Under the pieces are notes generated by a model. That model searched no databases, had not been told where the DNA came from, and worked only from the letters and a program-made list of their open reading frames with translations. Shown here in pieces: positions 1 through 12,978 of a DNA stretch of 64,000 bases. Each line of letters starts with the position of its first letter. Positions within the stretch are counted from its first letter, which is position 1. Position numbers and translations under genes: made by a program. The stretch is from Purshia tridentata (Eukaryota > Streptophyta > Magnoliopsida > Rosales > Rosaceae): the NCBI GenBank assembly GCA_003254885.1, contig QANT01004875.1, positions 39,679-103,678 on the forward strand, in the 5' to 3' direction.

Positions 1-252
1 CTAGAATGCCTAGAGAATTTCAAATCCAATGCATATCAGGTAATGGGCTCTACAAGAATGAATCAAGGACATGCAACGCCCAAATAAATACCATCATGCT
101 AGTTAAAATTTAATAGTAATACTCAAATGACGTATACTATCCAAACTCCCAAGCAGAAATCAAGAATGAGGCCCGCCAAGTGTAGTTTACATATCAACAA
201 ACATTATATAATCAACTAATTCCAAAATACCCTATGAAAGGCTAAACAATAC

Positions 253-2832
253 CTGAAGGTTGCGCCACTGAGAATTTTTCCATCGAACAGGATCCAAATC
301 ACTAATGCCAGTGATTGTACCCATGTATCTGCGTACTCCGGACTCTTCAGTCTCAAACATCATTCTGAATCGCATGCCAAGTGAAACTTGGGTATACATC
401 GCTTTATTGTACTTGGCCAAAGGTATCACAAACTCAGAAGGGCTGGCCCTATTAAGATCAGATAAATTTTGTCAGAACCTATTAAATAATAATTACAAGA
501 TGACGTTTATTACATAGATATAATTAAAACCTAAACATTCTATAGATTACCTTGGGTTGTAAAATATGGTAAATGGACTGTTATTTGCAGCAGCATGAGC
601 TGCAGCTGCAAGAATTCCGATATGCATGCTATCACTGGATATGACTGATGAAGAGAGAGCTGGCTGCTGTCTATTAGCACGCCTTATACCCAAGAGAAGC
701 TGAGATTTTTCATCTCTACAAACAAGATTGTTGTAACTCAATAACCAAAGGAAGTATATCTAGCTGAAATAATCATCTAGTTCAACACGTATTTCATACC
801 TTATAAAAAGAACAGAATCTCCAGCAAAGAGTCTTTTTGTGCTAACAAAAACACTCCAACCTGTAGTCAGCAGGTGCCTTTTTGGTTGGCCTGAAATGAA
901 TGTGCTACACTGTTAGAATGAAATTTAAGATATTTACATCTCTATATCTAATAAGAATAGAGAAGTTTAAAGGGGCAAGAAATGGTATTAAACACAGTAA
1001 GGAATCATTAACAAGTCCAGAAGAGACGGCAACATGTGGTCAAGCACCACTAAATTGATGGTTAAACATTAGATTCAATAGACTAATAGAGCATTAAAAG
1101 AACATATAAAGAATGGAAGGGGAATGTTTGAAAGAGGGAAATACCTCGATAAATATGTCTGAATGTCCATGCACTATCATGCAAATCTTTTGCTACAAGC
1201 TCCTGGGCAGGGGGTTGCATTGAAAAATCCTATCAAATATATTTTGTTTTAGTTACCACAAGGAATGGTCTACACAGAATTCTTTAATATTTTCATATTA
1301 GAATATAAAGTTTCTATGTTGTGCATACTAGAGGTGGGAAGATCTTCTCAGCTGCTCGACGAGGGACAGAAAATCCACCATGAGTGCTTGTGTCACTAGC
1401 TGTAAGAGTTTTGCAGAAAAACTCAGCAGGTTGCTTACTTTGCTTGAGGCCCATGTCAGATGCCAATAATGCTTCCTTGTCATACTGCAAAACAGATATT
1501 TCAAAGGATTTTGCATGTAAGTGTACATGATTGATTATATGTAAAAAGGAATGTTGTAGAGTATGGATTAATTCTCCAAAAGAATGGCTGACCTACTTTG
1601 TTTACGGGTTGCAGAGTCATTTGTGCATAGACCTCATCTGTTTCAGTATCAGCCTGATTAAGAAAATAAATAAATAAACATTTAAATTCCGTTTAAATTA
1701 AATTATGTTATCTTTAAACGAATAAAGAAAACTTTTTCATAACATTTCATCATCTTAAAGTAGCTGTCTGGAACTGTCATACATGCAATGTGACGTTGTG
1801 AAGCATGCATATCAATTTTGAAGGAAGGTTGGGGTAGTTCGGTATGAAATCAGTCTCCTTTTGCATCGATGCTGCAACCTGCATGATTTAATAGTCAAAG
1901 AAAGTCCATCAGAAACCAGTATCTGAAAGAAATAAAAAACTCTGCTCCTTTACATTTAAGAGAAAAACGCACTTGCTCACTGTGGCCTTGAGGAAAGTAA
2001 ACCACAAGACTTCCAACTGGAGGCAAAGAAACCAATGGCCCAGCGCAAGCATGCCATAACTCTGAATTGATTCTCTTCTGCTCTCCTGTTTTAGACCAAA
2101 CAAAACTTCATCAACATTGAAGAGAACTTGAAATTCATGACAGGATGAAAAATGTCAACTACTCACTTCTTAAAAAAGAATTGGTTTCCTGTGAATTATC
2201 TGAAAATTAACAAATCACACAGGATTTCATATTTCAACAATGGCAATCAAAATGCCCGTTTAAGATTTCAAGAACCCAAGAAATTATTTTCTAAAAACAA
2301 TAAAATTTATAATTTAAAAAATTTAAAACCTTTTCCCCTTATGTCTGTATATATTCAAGAAAAAGAAAAAGAAAACCTGTGAATGATATATGTATCAATT
2401 CCATAGAAAAGTTACATATTATTTTTGGAAGTGATCAATTCACATATTGGAGTCATCAACCGAAACTGTACGATATGCAATCAAAGATTAACAAGCTGAA
2501 ATCCAAATGGTAAGTGACATAGAAAATATTTTTAAACTTTTTCCAATCAAAAAATTGTTTAATTAAGAGAAGAAGAAGACATTCAACCAAAAGAAAAAAA
2601 ACTATAAATAGTAACAAACCACGAACGTACTTCCACTTGCTTGGGAAATCAAAAGCTAAGAGAACAGTTTTATAGCATCAAGCTGAGCCAAATCTTAAAA
2701 CGTAAATAAATAACATCTATGACTAAGAGGTTAAGGGGAAGAGAGAAGCTGCAATGGCACAAAGGAACAGTAAAACTTAGAAACCTCACCTTCTCCGGAA
2801 GTTGCCAAAAACCCATTTGAGGGGGCCTTCAT
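253..2832 (-). CDS. ARF7/ARF19: Auxin response factor, ARF7/ARF19 group (N-terminal part; runs off the left edge)
   Basis: Nuclear transcription factor that binds auxin response elements. Nine exons give 334 codons: 2832-2790, 2085-1973, 1878-1783, 1653-1597, 1484-1329, 1229-1145, 890-800, 715-551 and 448-253; all introns are GT-AG and all phases fit. The protein starts [19 protein letters not shown], then has the flanking dimerisation part ([15 protein letters not shown]), a B3 DNA-binding domain at about residues 124-227 ([40 protein letters not shown]) and the Auxin_resp domain from about 250 ([34 protein letters not shown]). The wording is that of the class A activators ARF7/19 rather than ARF5/6/8. 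The donor after NLQ at 252 shows that the gene continues; the Q-rich and PB1 parts are outside. Family and start are clear from the sequence. Which of ARF7 or ARF19 cannot be decided from this portion. Confidence 0.95.
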
Positions 2833-3931
2833 GCTTAAGATTTGAATGATATGTCTCAAAGAAATTCAACTTTCTGTCCTGTTCTACTAAGATATAACCA
2901 AAGAGGGTTCTAGTTGCTGCCCATTACCCTGTAATTGAATTACCACTCGTACGAAAACAAAGGGCTTCAAGAACCACCTTGAATGCTCAATAAAAGCTTC
3001 TCCAATTCACATTGAACCCAGGTAATCAGGACCTAGCCCAATCCCCAAAATGTAACAAGACACTGGCTTGACCTCCAAAAACACAACTTTTTTCAACTTC
3101 AACTAATTTGAAGAAATCCACCATTGCCTTTCAAATCCAACCACTTCCTCTCAGCTCAATATTTGAGAACCGAAAACCCACAGCTCAAATCTCAGTTTAC
3201 ACTCTCAATTCCCAGTGATGTTACCAACCAAAAAACAAAACGATACCAAGAAAGACACAACTTTGCAGCTCAAACATTCGAATCAGCAAAGTGAAAATTC
3301 CACATATTCCATTACAACAAGGGGAATCCAGGTCCCCAAAACCCACCAAAATAACAACCCAACTTGCAGAAATGAAGCTACTCGTTCCCTACCAACCGCC
3401 AAAGAAAGTAAGAGAAGTAGAAGCTGGCTATGAAGAAAATCCCAAAATGAAAACAGACCAAAAGAAAAGAAAAATAATGGCAAAAAACGAGGACTTGTAT
3501 TTTCTTTTCTTTTGTTCTAAGTTTTTGGGCTTTGCGTTGTTGCGAAGTTGGGTTTGTGTGAACAGAGAATTGTCGACGGGATCGAAGTAGAAGAAACTAA
3601 CTTGTCGCCGGGAAAGCAGAGGCCCAAAGAAAACAAAGCTCAGACAGCTTTTTCTACTTTGTGAATCAACAGCCCGACATGAAATAGACTCAAGCAAAGC
3701 AAGCCTTTCACTCTCCTCACTCTCAATGTCTGACTCCTGGTTAAAATCAATTTTAAAGAGGAAAAATAATTAATTAAAAGGAACAGAGATTAAGTTAATT
3801 AAACAGCATCATTCAATTAATTATTGATGTATCATATAATCATATTCATTAGCGTGTGTTATGCTCTCCGCAGACATTGATAATAATATTCCTTCCCGGT
3901 CCCTCGGTCCCCACCACCTCCTTTTTATATA
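2833..3931 (-). promoter_or_regulatory. ARF leader and core promoter with many upstream ORFs
   Basis: A TATA box (TATATAAAAAG on the minus strand, 3931-3921) would place the transcript start near 3.9 kb, giving an unspliced leader of about 1 kb. The leader holds at least seven ATG upstream ORFs on the minus strand: 4 codons at 3680, 9 at 3312, 11 at 3305, 18 at 3277, 32 at 3124-3026, a bare ATG-TGA at 3012, and 4 codons (MGSN) at 2924. All end before the main ATG. A TGTCTG auxin-element variant lies at 3876-3871 (minus strand). The transcript start and the absence of a leader intron are inferred. The TATA word also reads as TATATAAAACC on the plus strand, so orientation rests on the neighbouring gene. 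Confidence 0.55.
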
Positions 3932-4031
3932 AAACCAAATTCCACCCAAATTCACCTTAGATTCCTCTCAAATTTGCATTTCGCTCTGTTTGTTTTTTTA
4001 TTTACTCATTTGTTTGAAACAACAATTGTGA

Positions 4032-4079
4032 GAAGATGAATAAAATTATTTGTGCGAAGATGAATAAAATTATTTGTGC
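4032..4079. repeat. Perfect 24 bp tandem duplication
   Basis: Two identical 24 bp units lie head to tail, 4032-4055 and 4056-4079, each containing gatgaataaaattatttg. They sit about 100 bp outside the ARF TATA box and probably arose by replication slippage. They create an in-frame peptide repeat in a chance ORF that I do not take as a gene. Confidence 0.9.
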
Positions 4080-5277
4080 TATCTCAATTTATGTAATTGC
4101 TAGAAGTGAGATTTGTAGGACCTATTTATATCAGTCTTGCCTGTGTAAAGAGATGGTTGTCATAAAATTATTATATTATACCATCGTATATAATATAACT
4201 ATTGTATCGCATAATATTACATTTCGATACTTAAATTCTAGAAAAGTTTACTTTTTCATTGTTATATAACACCTCTTCATTTCGTTAGCTAAGACACCAT
4301 CAATTGCCAAACACACCTTATTTGAATTCACAAGATTAGCAACTTGGGGAGAATCCATTTCAATTTTCAACAACAAAGGGAAATATATACCCACTTTTAA
4401 GATCATATAACTAATTAGCTAAAATAGAAGCTCACATGGCGCTTGCATCGCCATAGCTCCCATAAAGTTGCCACTATTATCACAAGAAACCAATACCCCA
4501 TCTAAATTCTTTACCTTATTAGACCATAATTTATCACTATTAGATTTGGATTTGCTAGATGTAATGCAATCATTGTAGTGTGCATAACAAAAGTTTTCCT
4601 AATTCAAATAATGAAAAATAGTTCAACTATATTTTAAATAATTTTTTATAACTTACATGACATTCATGTATTGAATTCTATAAATTAAAAAAAGAAAATA
4701 TAAATTATGCTAAGTAAATTGATATCATGTAAGTTGAAAAAAAATGTTTGGAGAATTAATATTTTCTTTAAAAATTTAATTAAGATGGTACAAATAATAG
4801 TGTTATTGGTTAAAAAATTATTTAATATAATCGATACATTTGCACATAGTATAATTAATTTATGTGTTATATTATAGGTGAAGGTTATAAATATTATACC
4901 TTACAAATGTTTATATTGTCTAATAATACATTTATAGGTGAATTAATTAATTACACTATATACAAATATAGAGATTATATTTAATTATTGTTCGTATTTT
5001 AGTGTCGCGGCAATGGTACTTGCAACGTTACCTTAAATTAAAGATCTTTTTTAAATATAACTAATGGTATAATTTTCATAAATATTTAAATTATAAATTA
5101 TAAATTATAAATCATTTAATCCATAATAGACATAATTTAATTAGATACAAAATCCTGATACTCAAATATAAGTATCAATATTATAGTGAAACTGATACCT
5201 AAAAGATACTATTCACACGCCAAAATGATATTTAGCTATCAAAATATGACTTTGCCATAGCAGAAGGCCTAACCATT
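4080..5277. other. AT-rich intergenic DNA, no gene seen
   Basis: Very AT-rich sequence with no plausible exons on either strand. A short inverted repeat (aacttacatga near 4650 and tcatgtaagtt near 4725) could be the footprint of a small inverted-repeat element, but I see no flanking target duplication. Confidence 0.6.
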
Positions 5278-5323
5278 GGATGGGTGAAAACCGTGAAATA
5301 GGATGGGTGAAAACCGTGAAATA
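5278..5323. repeat. 23 bp tandem duplication
   Basis: The unit ggatgggtgaaaaccgtgaa plus three more bases occurs at 5278-5300 and again, identically, at 5301-5323, followed by the first bases of a third copy. It is a simple slippage duplication in intergenic DNA. Confidence 0.9.
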
Positions 5324-5639
5324 GGATTTCACCTTTCTCGGTAAATTCGTCGACGATGGAAATGAGATTTGGATGAACCCGCATGATCTCATTTTGGAAA
5401 AAGAAGCCTGCTTTTTATGTGCTTGATGACGTGGCAACGCACTTGATGCTTGACTGGGGGAGCTGTTATATTATTATTTTGGGCCTTTTTTGTGAGATTG
5501 GACCCACCAACACGATCACGCCATCAACTACATATCATTCTTATGATTCTCTTGGTTTTGGATTTTCTATCTTAACATCAAGTTTTTCTTACTAACCATG
5601 CAATCCTAAGCTCACTGTTTGTAATTCTAGCAGTCAAGA

Positions 5640-5812
5640 GTGTTAGTTCGGGTCTTTCTCCTATTCGGAATACTCATGCGAGTTAGAAGTGTAAGGAAAT
5701 AATTATAGTTACAAAATTTTACAAAAATATCATAAAATCTTGTAACTGTAATTGTTTTCCTGCACCCAACTTTTATGGGTATTCCGCATAAGAGTCTTTT
5801 TCGTGTTAGTTC
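5640..5812. mobile_element. 153 bp fold-back MITE with 10 bp target-site duplication
   Basis: The direct repeat gtgttagttc occurs at 5640-5649 and 5803-5812. The 153 bp between them folds back on itself: the left arm (cggaatactcatg near 5666, then ggaaataattatagttacaa ending near 5713) pairs with the right arm (ttgtaactgtaattgttttc from about 5740, then gggtattccg near 5777). Arms are roughly 65 bp with scattered mismatches and a short AT-rich loop. There is no coding capacity. A 9-10 bp target duplication with long inverted ends points to a non-autonomous Mutator-like element. This is an inference; the ends themselves match only loosely. Confidence 0.75.
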
Positions 5813-8023
5813 ATAGATGTAAAGTTTTGAATTTGAATCTTATCTCCTAAATATTGTTTGATTAAAAAAAAATATTTTCACTTTTCATGAGACATGAATT
5901 GCAAAGCTGTTAATTTAAGTGACATGCTCAAACAAAATTTCACAGGTCCTACATGAAAATCATTGTACAAAAATGAATCATTTTCACGAAAATGAAAAGC
6001 TAATCTTTTTTTTTTTTAAAGGAGAAATATCATTATAGTATCCCTCATATCAACCCATGTACAAGGGTATGATAGTCATTTTCATACAGAAGGTGTTTCA
6101 TTTTCTAACTTCTAAGAAAAGTGAGACACTTTTGCATAGCCTAATCCAACATGAAACTTCATGCTCAATATTCAGATTGCTATTAGCCTTTTACAGTATA
6201 TTGCAAAAACAACATTAACTTAATTTGCATGAAATCCCAAGGAAACATGAGAGATTATTTCAAAGAATTTTGAGGGGATAGACTAAATGAAATTAATATT
6301 TGATTTCACACCTTAGCTCAAAGCCTCAAAACAAAACATTAATTAATGTACATAAATACATGTGTGCAAATTGTGAACACATCATTTTCTAATTTGACCA
6401 ACAGCTAAAAAATATACCACTTTTTTCTTTTTGGCTTGGTCTTATGCATATAATGCTTGGTTCCTCTTTGGAAAAATAATAATACTTCCTGGGGAAAAAA
6501 GTATCCAAAAATAAGGGGATGAAGAAGAAAGATTGATTTTATAAAGAGGGTAGGAAGGGCAGCAGCCGCAAAACCAGGAGATCTTCACATGTCAAAAATT
6601 CGGTGCATTCAGACATCGCCAGACTTTAATTAAAGTTTAATTAGCTCTTTTAAATACTAAATTGCTTCATCAAATCATATTTTAGTATACTTATTATTGA
6701 TATAAATAAATGAGTTAAAAAGTGAGTTTTAAACTTTTTTGGTTACATTAGAAGTGACCAAACCTCTTGACTTATTATAATTTTAACTTATTTTTTTATT
6801 CTCTTTCATTTCTTAAGTTAATTGAAAAGAACCTATACTCATATATATAAATGGGTCTCCCCTAAAATATATACAATCATTTTCTAATTTTTCTACCTAA
6901 AATTTTAATAATAATTAATAAGTCATAGCTGCTGGTAGGCTAGCTATTTCCAAATTTTATGCAGTGCATGACAAAATTGGCAATTGATTTATAGAGTGAA
7001 AAACAAGAACATCCTGATTTTGAGGGTCCATTGAATTGTTTAGGATTTGTTCATTTTCTCCTTCAAGAATCTGTACTTGCCCCTTTTCCCCTAACCCACT
7101 ACCACTAGAAAATGGGAAGACAGTCATGACTCTTTTTTTTTACCCAAAAAAAATTCATTACTCGATCCTTTTCCATTTTGATTAATTAGTACTTGAATGG
7201 CAATATATGCAATCGCTAAGTTGCTCACTTTTTTTTTTTTTTGAAACAATAAACAAATCATGGCCATTTTTGTAGCATGCATGCATGTGGGGAGTAGTAA
7301 GTTTTAGTTCTGATGTTTTGCATGTGCTCTAAGCCTCTACCACAATAAAAATGGACCAAAATAATTCATGGACCCCTTTGATTGACATATCACTCAACTC
7401 TCAACCAAAAACAACTTACTTTGATTGTTTTAAACATCTTGCAAATTCTTGTCCAAGATTAAAAAACGTATTGCAAATACAACATATTTCAAATCTCGAT
7501 CTTAAATTTATGATATTTCATACAATCATTTTTATTATACGTTTTTGTGGGAGTTTAAAATCTCTTCGTTTCAATATATTACTTTAGTATTTTCATGATT
7601 CTTTTAACTTGTATAAGTTTATTGTTAAAGTTCATCTCCCCCTCGAGTTAAACCTTAAAGTGTCCAAAACAAATACAAATAGCTCACCTCATTACAAACT
7701 ACAAAATAATAATATTAATTACAGTATTCTTTTGGGCAAGGAGTGGGACCCACTTTTGCTGCTGAGTGGTCTATATAGACGTCAGCTCAGCACATTTAAC
7801 CGAAGTTAGGACGGACTTGAGTCAAAGAGACAATTAGAGACACAAAGTACAAATTTAGGTGGTAAATTGTGACAAAATAAACTTAAAGGAGTGAATCGAT
7901 ATTTCATTATACTTTCATAGAGAAAAAATTATGTTAAGCCTATAGTTTATGAACCATTACAACCTTCACATAGGAGTTATGGTTTTGAAACAATACAACT
8001 TTTCACCAAATGGTTACTGTTTT
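5813..8023. other. Intergenic DNA, no gene seen
   Basis: AT-rich sequence without credible exons. Just after the MITE (5820-5868) a stretch resembling a tRNA B box (gaatttgaatc) followed by an A-run could be a decayed SINE tail. At 7826-7843 two GAGACA words lie close together (the reverse complement of the TGTCTC auxin element), about 4 kb upstream of the ARF gene. Confidence 0.4.
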
Positions 8024-8072
8024 GAACCATTGCATCTTTTTCTTTTTCTTTTTTTGCCAAAGAACCATTGCA
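8024..8072 (-). mobile_element. Micro-retroposon: 27 bp T-rich insert between 11 bp direct repeats
   Basis: gaaccattgca occurs at 8024-8034 and 8062-8072. The 27 bp between them are a T-rich run ending gccaaa; read on the minus strand this is TTTGGC followed by an interrupted A-tail. The structure is that of a retroposon reduced to its 3' end. Confidence 0.55.
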
Positions 8073-11000
8073 ATTTGCATCTTTTATTTTAAGTTTCAAA
8101 TAAAAAGGTACTTCACTAAACGATGCAGATATCAACATGAAAAGTCACCTCTCAAATTAAAAGGTCTTAAAAACTTATAAAGCTCAGTGCAATCATTTTG
8201 ATATAACTACATCTTCTTATTTTCTTTAGTGTCTTTAAATGTTCATGTTATTCTTATATAGCGCAAAATCTCAAAAATAATATTAAGTGAGTTTTAGTCC
8301 ATATTATCTTTGACACAATTTTTTTCAAACTCTTTTTGCACAAATGAAGAGCAAATAAAGCGAGTTTAGTTTATGCTTTGGACTCAACACTCTCATTTTT
8401 CTTTGTTATTGGCTTCATATTTCTTCATAATCTCCAACAAATGAGTCATTCCACAATCCACAATACAAGGTTCTAGGCAATATATATGACCTTATTTGCC
8501 AAATGTTTGGTCCAACAATTATCATATCCCCACAAGAAAATTAGTCTTTTGTGATCAATTTCCGTCGCAAAAAAAGTACCAATTTTATTTCCAAAGACTT
8601 TCTACAAAAAAATAAAATAAGACAACGTAAGAACATGAATAAAGGGGAAAACAATGAGGAAATTGTGTTTGAATTTATTTATTATGCAACAGCTAGCAAT
8701 GTAAATCAAAGAATATTTATGAAAGCAAAAGTCTCGATGTTAAGATGTGAGTTCCAATCCAAAAAATAAAATTTCTGAAGATACGTGTCCCATCAATTCG
8801 TCTACCAATACGCTAAGTTTATAAATTTTTTGTGAAACAGCTCCTTTCTATAAAGCATCTCACTTTTATAGCTTCTCTTTCCATGTAATTGTCAATCAAG
8901 AAAAAAAGCTAGAACATGTGATATATCCCACAAGTTACTAATCTTTTTAAGAATAAAATCGAAATGCAAATATTAAACAAATACAAAGTAGACACTGAAA
9001 AACTTTATGGGTAAATTTTCGCACAGAGCATTGAAACATTTATCAACAAATATTTAATCTCAAATATGTGCATGTGAATATTCATATATAGATTAACTAA
9101 AATTTATACTAAAAAAAATTAAAGTGATTTATGGAGAAAAATATATAGTCTATTTTTAAACTCTTTGTACAATTAAAGCTCTCCTAAAAGGTTGTAATGT
9201 CAAATAGGTCCACAATGAAAAGGCCCTTCTTTTATGTCATATATTATATAAGGCCCTTTCATTGAGGTATGTCTCATTTTAAATATGATGAGCTCTAGTT
9301 TGTAGGACTCATTTTGCATTATATATGTGGAGGGCCATCTATTTTTTATGGTGAAAAGCAGAGGCAGTGACACAGTTGGCAGAGAAGACCCAAAGGGGGT
9401 CGAGAATCGTAGCCAAGCATGTGAAAGGGTACAGCTTTTGTCGGCCAACCACCTCCAACTCCGACCGGAATATGTATAAATTTACCACCTGCACTTGTAC
9501 GGACTACGGACTTAATTTCTTAATTACTATTATCTGCCAGACTCATACTCATACCGTCATACGCAACCTCTCATTAAAACCTTCAGTGGTCCAGTCTCCC
9601 TCCAGTGCACGCATCACAAATTCACCTACTGACTCCATATGTATATATAGCCATACAGCTAGGTATATGTATTTATGTACGTGTATCACTATGACATCCT
9701 CATCATTAATGTGTTTAGGTACGGCTGCTTAGCCCATTCTTGTAAATTAATTACTGTTTATTGTTTGTGGCTGACATGCAAACGCAGATGGTGAAGTTAG
9801 ATATATGAGATTTTGTTTATAATTAAGGTTCTAATTCTAAACCACTTTATTGTTAATTATATATATGGTTATTAGATAACAACAAGACGACATGCAAATC
9901 TTTGATTAAATTCACAAGGAATAGAATCACGTCAGCATTATGAAAAAAGGAGATCGATCGACAAGACATAACTAACTTATCGTCTACTCTCGTCTATCCT
10001 ATGATTCTAAAGTGTAACCTAATCGAATTAATTGGATCAGCCAGCCCTATATAGCTTACTGATATAGTGATATGCCATTCCATATCAATTTTAGAGAAAG
10101 AAAATGAGGTTTGTTTTATGTTAATTAGCTATAGCTAATTAAGATCACAACTAATCCCCCACACAATTTCAAGAGTGTACGTGTCGATCTGCGATTCACA
10201 ACCCATCATCAATTACAAAGTGCCCAGATCGATCAGACCCTTCATTCTTCTCCATTTTCATATATGACATGTATGCATGTGCCATAATATGGTCCGGTTC
10301 CCTTAACCATTATATATAAATATCTTAAACTAATTAATTATATGAATATATATATATATATGCTTAATTAATTAAGGCATATATGGAGGCCAAACCCAAT
10401 GATTCGATCAGCGCGCTGTTAATTATATATATAAATATATATTCCGTGGGCCGTGGCGCTTGGCATGCGATCGAAGTGCGAATAGAATGGTCCACGAGTT
10501 GTAATTAAGCATGTTAGTTTGCACATGGCTTTGCTAATCATCATGAAATTCTTGAGACAACAAGGGGACGAGACCAACTAATTAAATTATTAAACCTAAT
10601 TAAGTATATGTATCTTTCTTGGCCTGGGTGTCTTTTAATTATTACTATTGTCTCTTTAATTGATTAATTAACCTAGCTAATCATGAGATTATTCCCCACT
10701 AAACCAACCTCCTATACGTTTGATCGATCAGTTTAATCAATTTTATGCATGAGATGTTAGTATATCTCAAGACAATGACATGACTCATGTACATGAGTGA
10801 ATGAGCTAGTCATGGTCCCTGCTCTGCCCTAGCTCCTCAATTTACTATTTAGCATTCCTCAAACAAAGAGAGAACTGATCAATGGTCATAGGACACGTGG
10901 TAGTACTTGATAATGTGTAAAGGACTATTTATTACTTACTCCTCCTAATTCCATACGACATTAATTAAGCCTAGCTTGCAAGCTCATGGAGAAGAACATG

Positions 11001-12500
11001 AATATATATGGTGATAAGTGAGTGTGAGCCACTAAGGTGTGATGTTGATGAATGATAAGTGAGCCACTAAGGTCACCATCCAGGTGATTCAATCTCAACG
11101 TACAATCAATATCTCTAAAGGGTAAGGTCTGCAAGTTATTTGTATTCTATTTACTGAGAAAATAGCAGCCACAATATTGTATTTTTCTGTGGGCCAATTC
11201 AGGCATCTTGCTCGCACTGCACTATATATATTACAAGGTGGGGTTCAATCAATCAACTCCATTCCCTCCAACTTGTGGATAGAGATTGGGTTTTGGATCC
11301 AGGGAATGAGCTAGCTACTGATCATGTGTATCATGTTCTATGTCCCTCCCCATATATATTCACATTCACTCAAATCATGCCTATATATATAGCATTCCAT
11401 TTGGATCCCATTTTTATATATTGTACCACTTACAATATCATTCTCACAAATATTGCATCCCCAATATATGAATCTCAAGCCACACACCATTTTATAGATA
11501 TTAGAAGTGGGCATTCCCAAATTTTCATTTGTTGGCAACCCACTTGAGCAATAATAAAACCATGGCGCCGATTTTCATAATTAAAGAAGATGGGTCACTA
11601 TTTAAGTCACTTATTAATTACACAATGGGGTTGGATCTCAGAATATTTGGTGTGTAAGGCCCATAATGTACCCTACCGGAGAGCTATATAGCAATTCATA
11701 AAATTACATATATACATGCAATACGTACAGTGAACATTGAGGAGTACAACTAAAGCAATTAATTGATATAATCCCCTACGAAGCAAGCAAGAAACGAGTT
11801 TGGCGGAACCTGCCCTTCAAAGAGTCCCAATTAACAGATATACAATATAATTCAGGGATATAAAATATGATATGCATGATATATATATATATATATCATT
11901 GTTTGGCTAGCTTTGTCTGCTACATTTGCCACATTACACGCCTCACTTCTCTTATATTCTAAACATCCACATATATCTAGAAATATCTGTTTGAGAGTGT
12001 TACAATCAAATTAAAGTATCAAACCCGTTATTAATGGGCAAATACATTAATAATAAGGACTAGTCGGCTTACGCCGACAACCCCTTAAAAAATAAATAAT
12101 GCAGAGTCCATATACCTCTACTCTATATATTATATATAGCTTTAATTTATTTAGTCCACATATAATTTACTACGAACTGTTTTTGTCAATGTCAGTCACG
12201 TGGGGACTGGACTGGTTATTACGTACTGTGTTTTCTGTAAGGAATTAAATTAATGATCCTCTTTTTCAGTCTTCTTTTCTGGTATTACTTTGAATTATAT
12301 ACTTTGAATTATATACTTCTTCTCACTTGCTCTGACGCATAAACATAGCACGACATTCTCACTATTAAGAAAAAGAACTCTCTCTTCATGGTTCCATTCA
12401 TTTTGGTATCTACTATTCTCATTACCTGATTTAGGCATGTCCATTTTCATTTTTAGCATAACATATTTATTAATTCTTTCATTCCAGTTAATACGTACGA
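8073..12500. other. Intergenic DNA, no gene seen; imperfect local repeats
   Basis: No credible spliced gene. A GC-richer patch at about 9360-9500 has an open frame but no family resemblance or splice pattern. The 10.0-11.1 kb part is unusually rich in ATGCATG, TTAATTAA and TCGATCGA words. At 11012-11038 and 11053-11073 a near-repeat (tgataagtgag...gagccactaaggt) differs by a 6 bp deletion. At 12287-12314 a 14 bp unit (actttgaattatat) is duplicated. Confidence 0.5.
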
Positions 12501-12509
12501 GGGATCTTG

Positions 12510-12978
12510 AATTGATAAATAAATTCAAACCGTTTTTACCGTTTCAATTGTGGTTTGAAATTTCTAAAAACCAGTAAAACCAAACTGGACCGTTCATTAT
12601 ATTTATAAAATTTTTTTATATGTGGCATATTGTTATTAGACTTTCATATTGTTTGTTTGCTCCATAGATATTTTTATATTGATATTATTACATGTTTTAT
12701 TATTTTGTTAGTGTAAATTGTTTAATATTTCCATGTTTTAGTGAAGTTATTTCAAATTTAATACTGAACTATTTGATTAGTGTTAGTTGAATTCAAAGGT
12801 TTTTTTTGTATACAAACTGCTTAATTAACCAAACAAGTTATGAATAGTTTGGTTTGGTTCGGTTCACAAACTATTTTTGTGTCAAACCTGGCCGAATCAA
12901 ATCGTTAAAGTTTATTGGTTTAATTTTTTATTTGTTATGTTCAAACAGAACCAAACCAGATTGTACCCACCCCTACTA
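12510..12978. mobile_element. Possible decayed hAT-type non-autonomous element
   Basis: The stretch is full of aaccaaac / ggtttggttcggttc words and ends at gtacccacccctac near 12962-12977. A terminal ACCCACCCCTA is typical of many plant hAT-derived repeats. I cannot see a matching inverted left end or an 8 bp target duplication, so the left border is approximate and the assignment weak. Confidence 0.3.

Noticed and set aside
3283-3483. 66-codon minus-strand frame in the ARF leader
   Set aside because: It also opens with TTG; only its last nine codons follow an ATG (3312), and those are counted among the uORFs.
3428-3697. 89-codon minus-strand frame in the ARF leader
   Set aside because: Its first codon is TTG; the first ATG in this region (3680) is in another frame and gives only four codons.
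9367-9732. 121-codon plus-strand frame
   Set aside because: Does not start with a plausible context, has no domain, and runs into Thr/Cys-rich low-complexity sequence. Left as intergenic.
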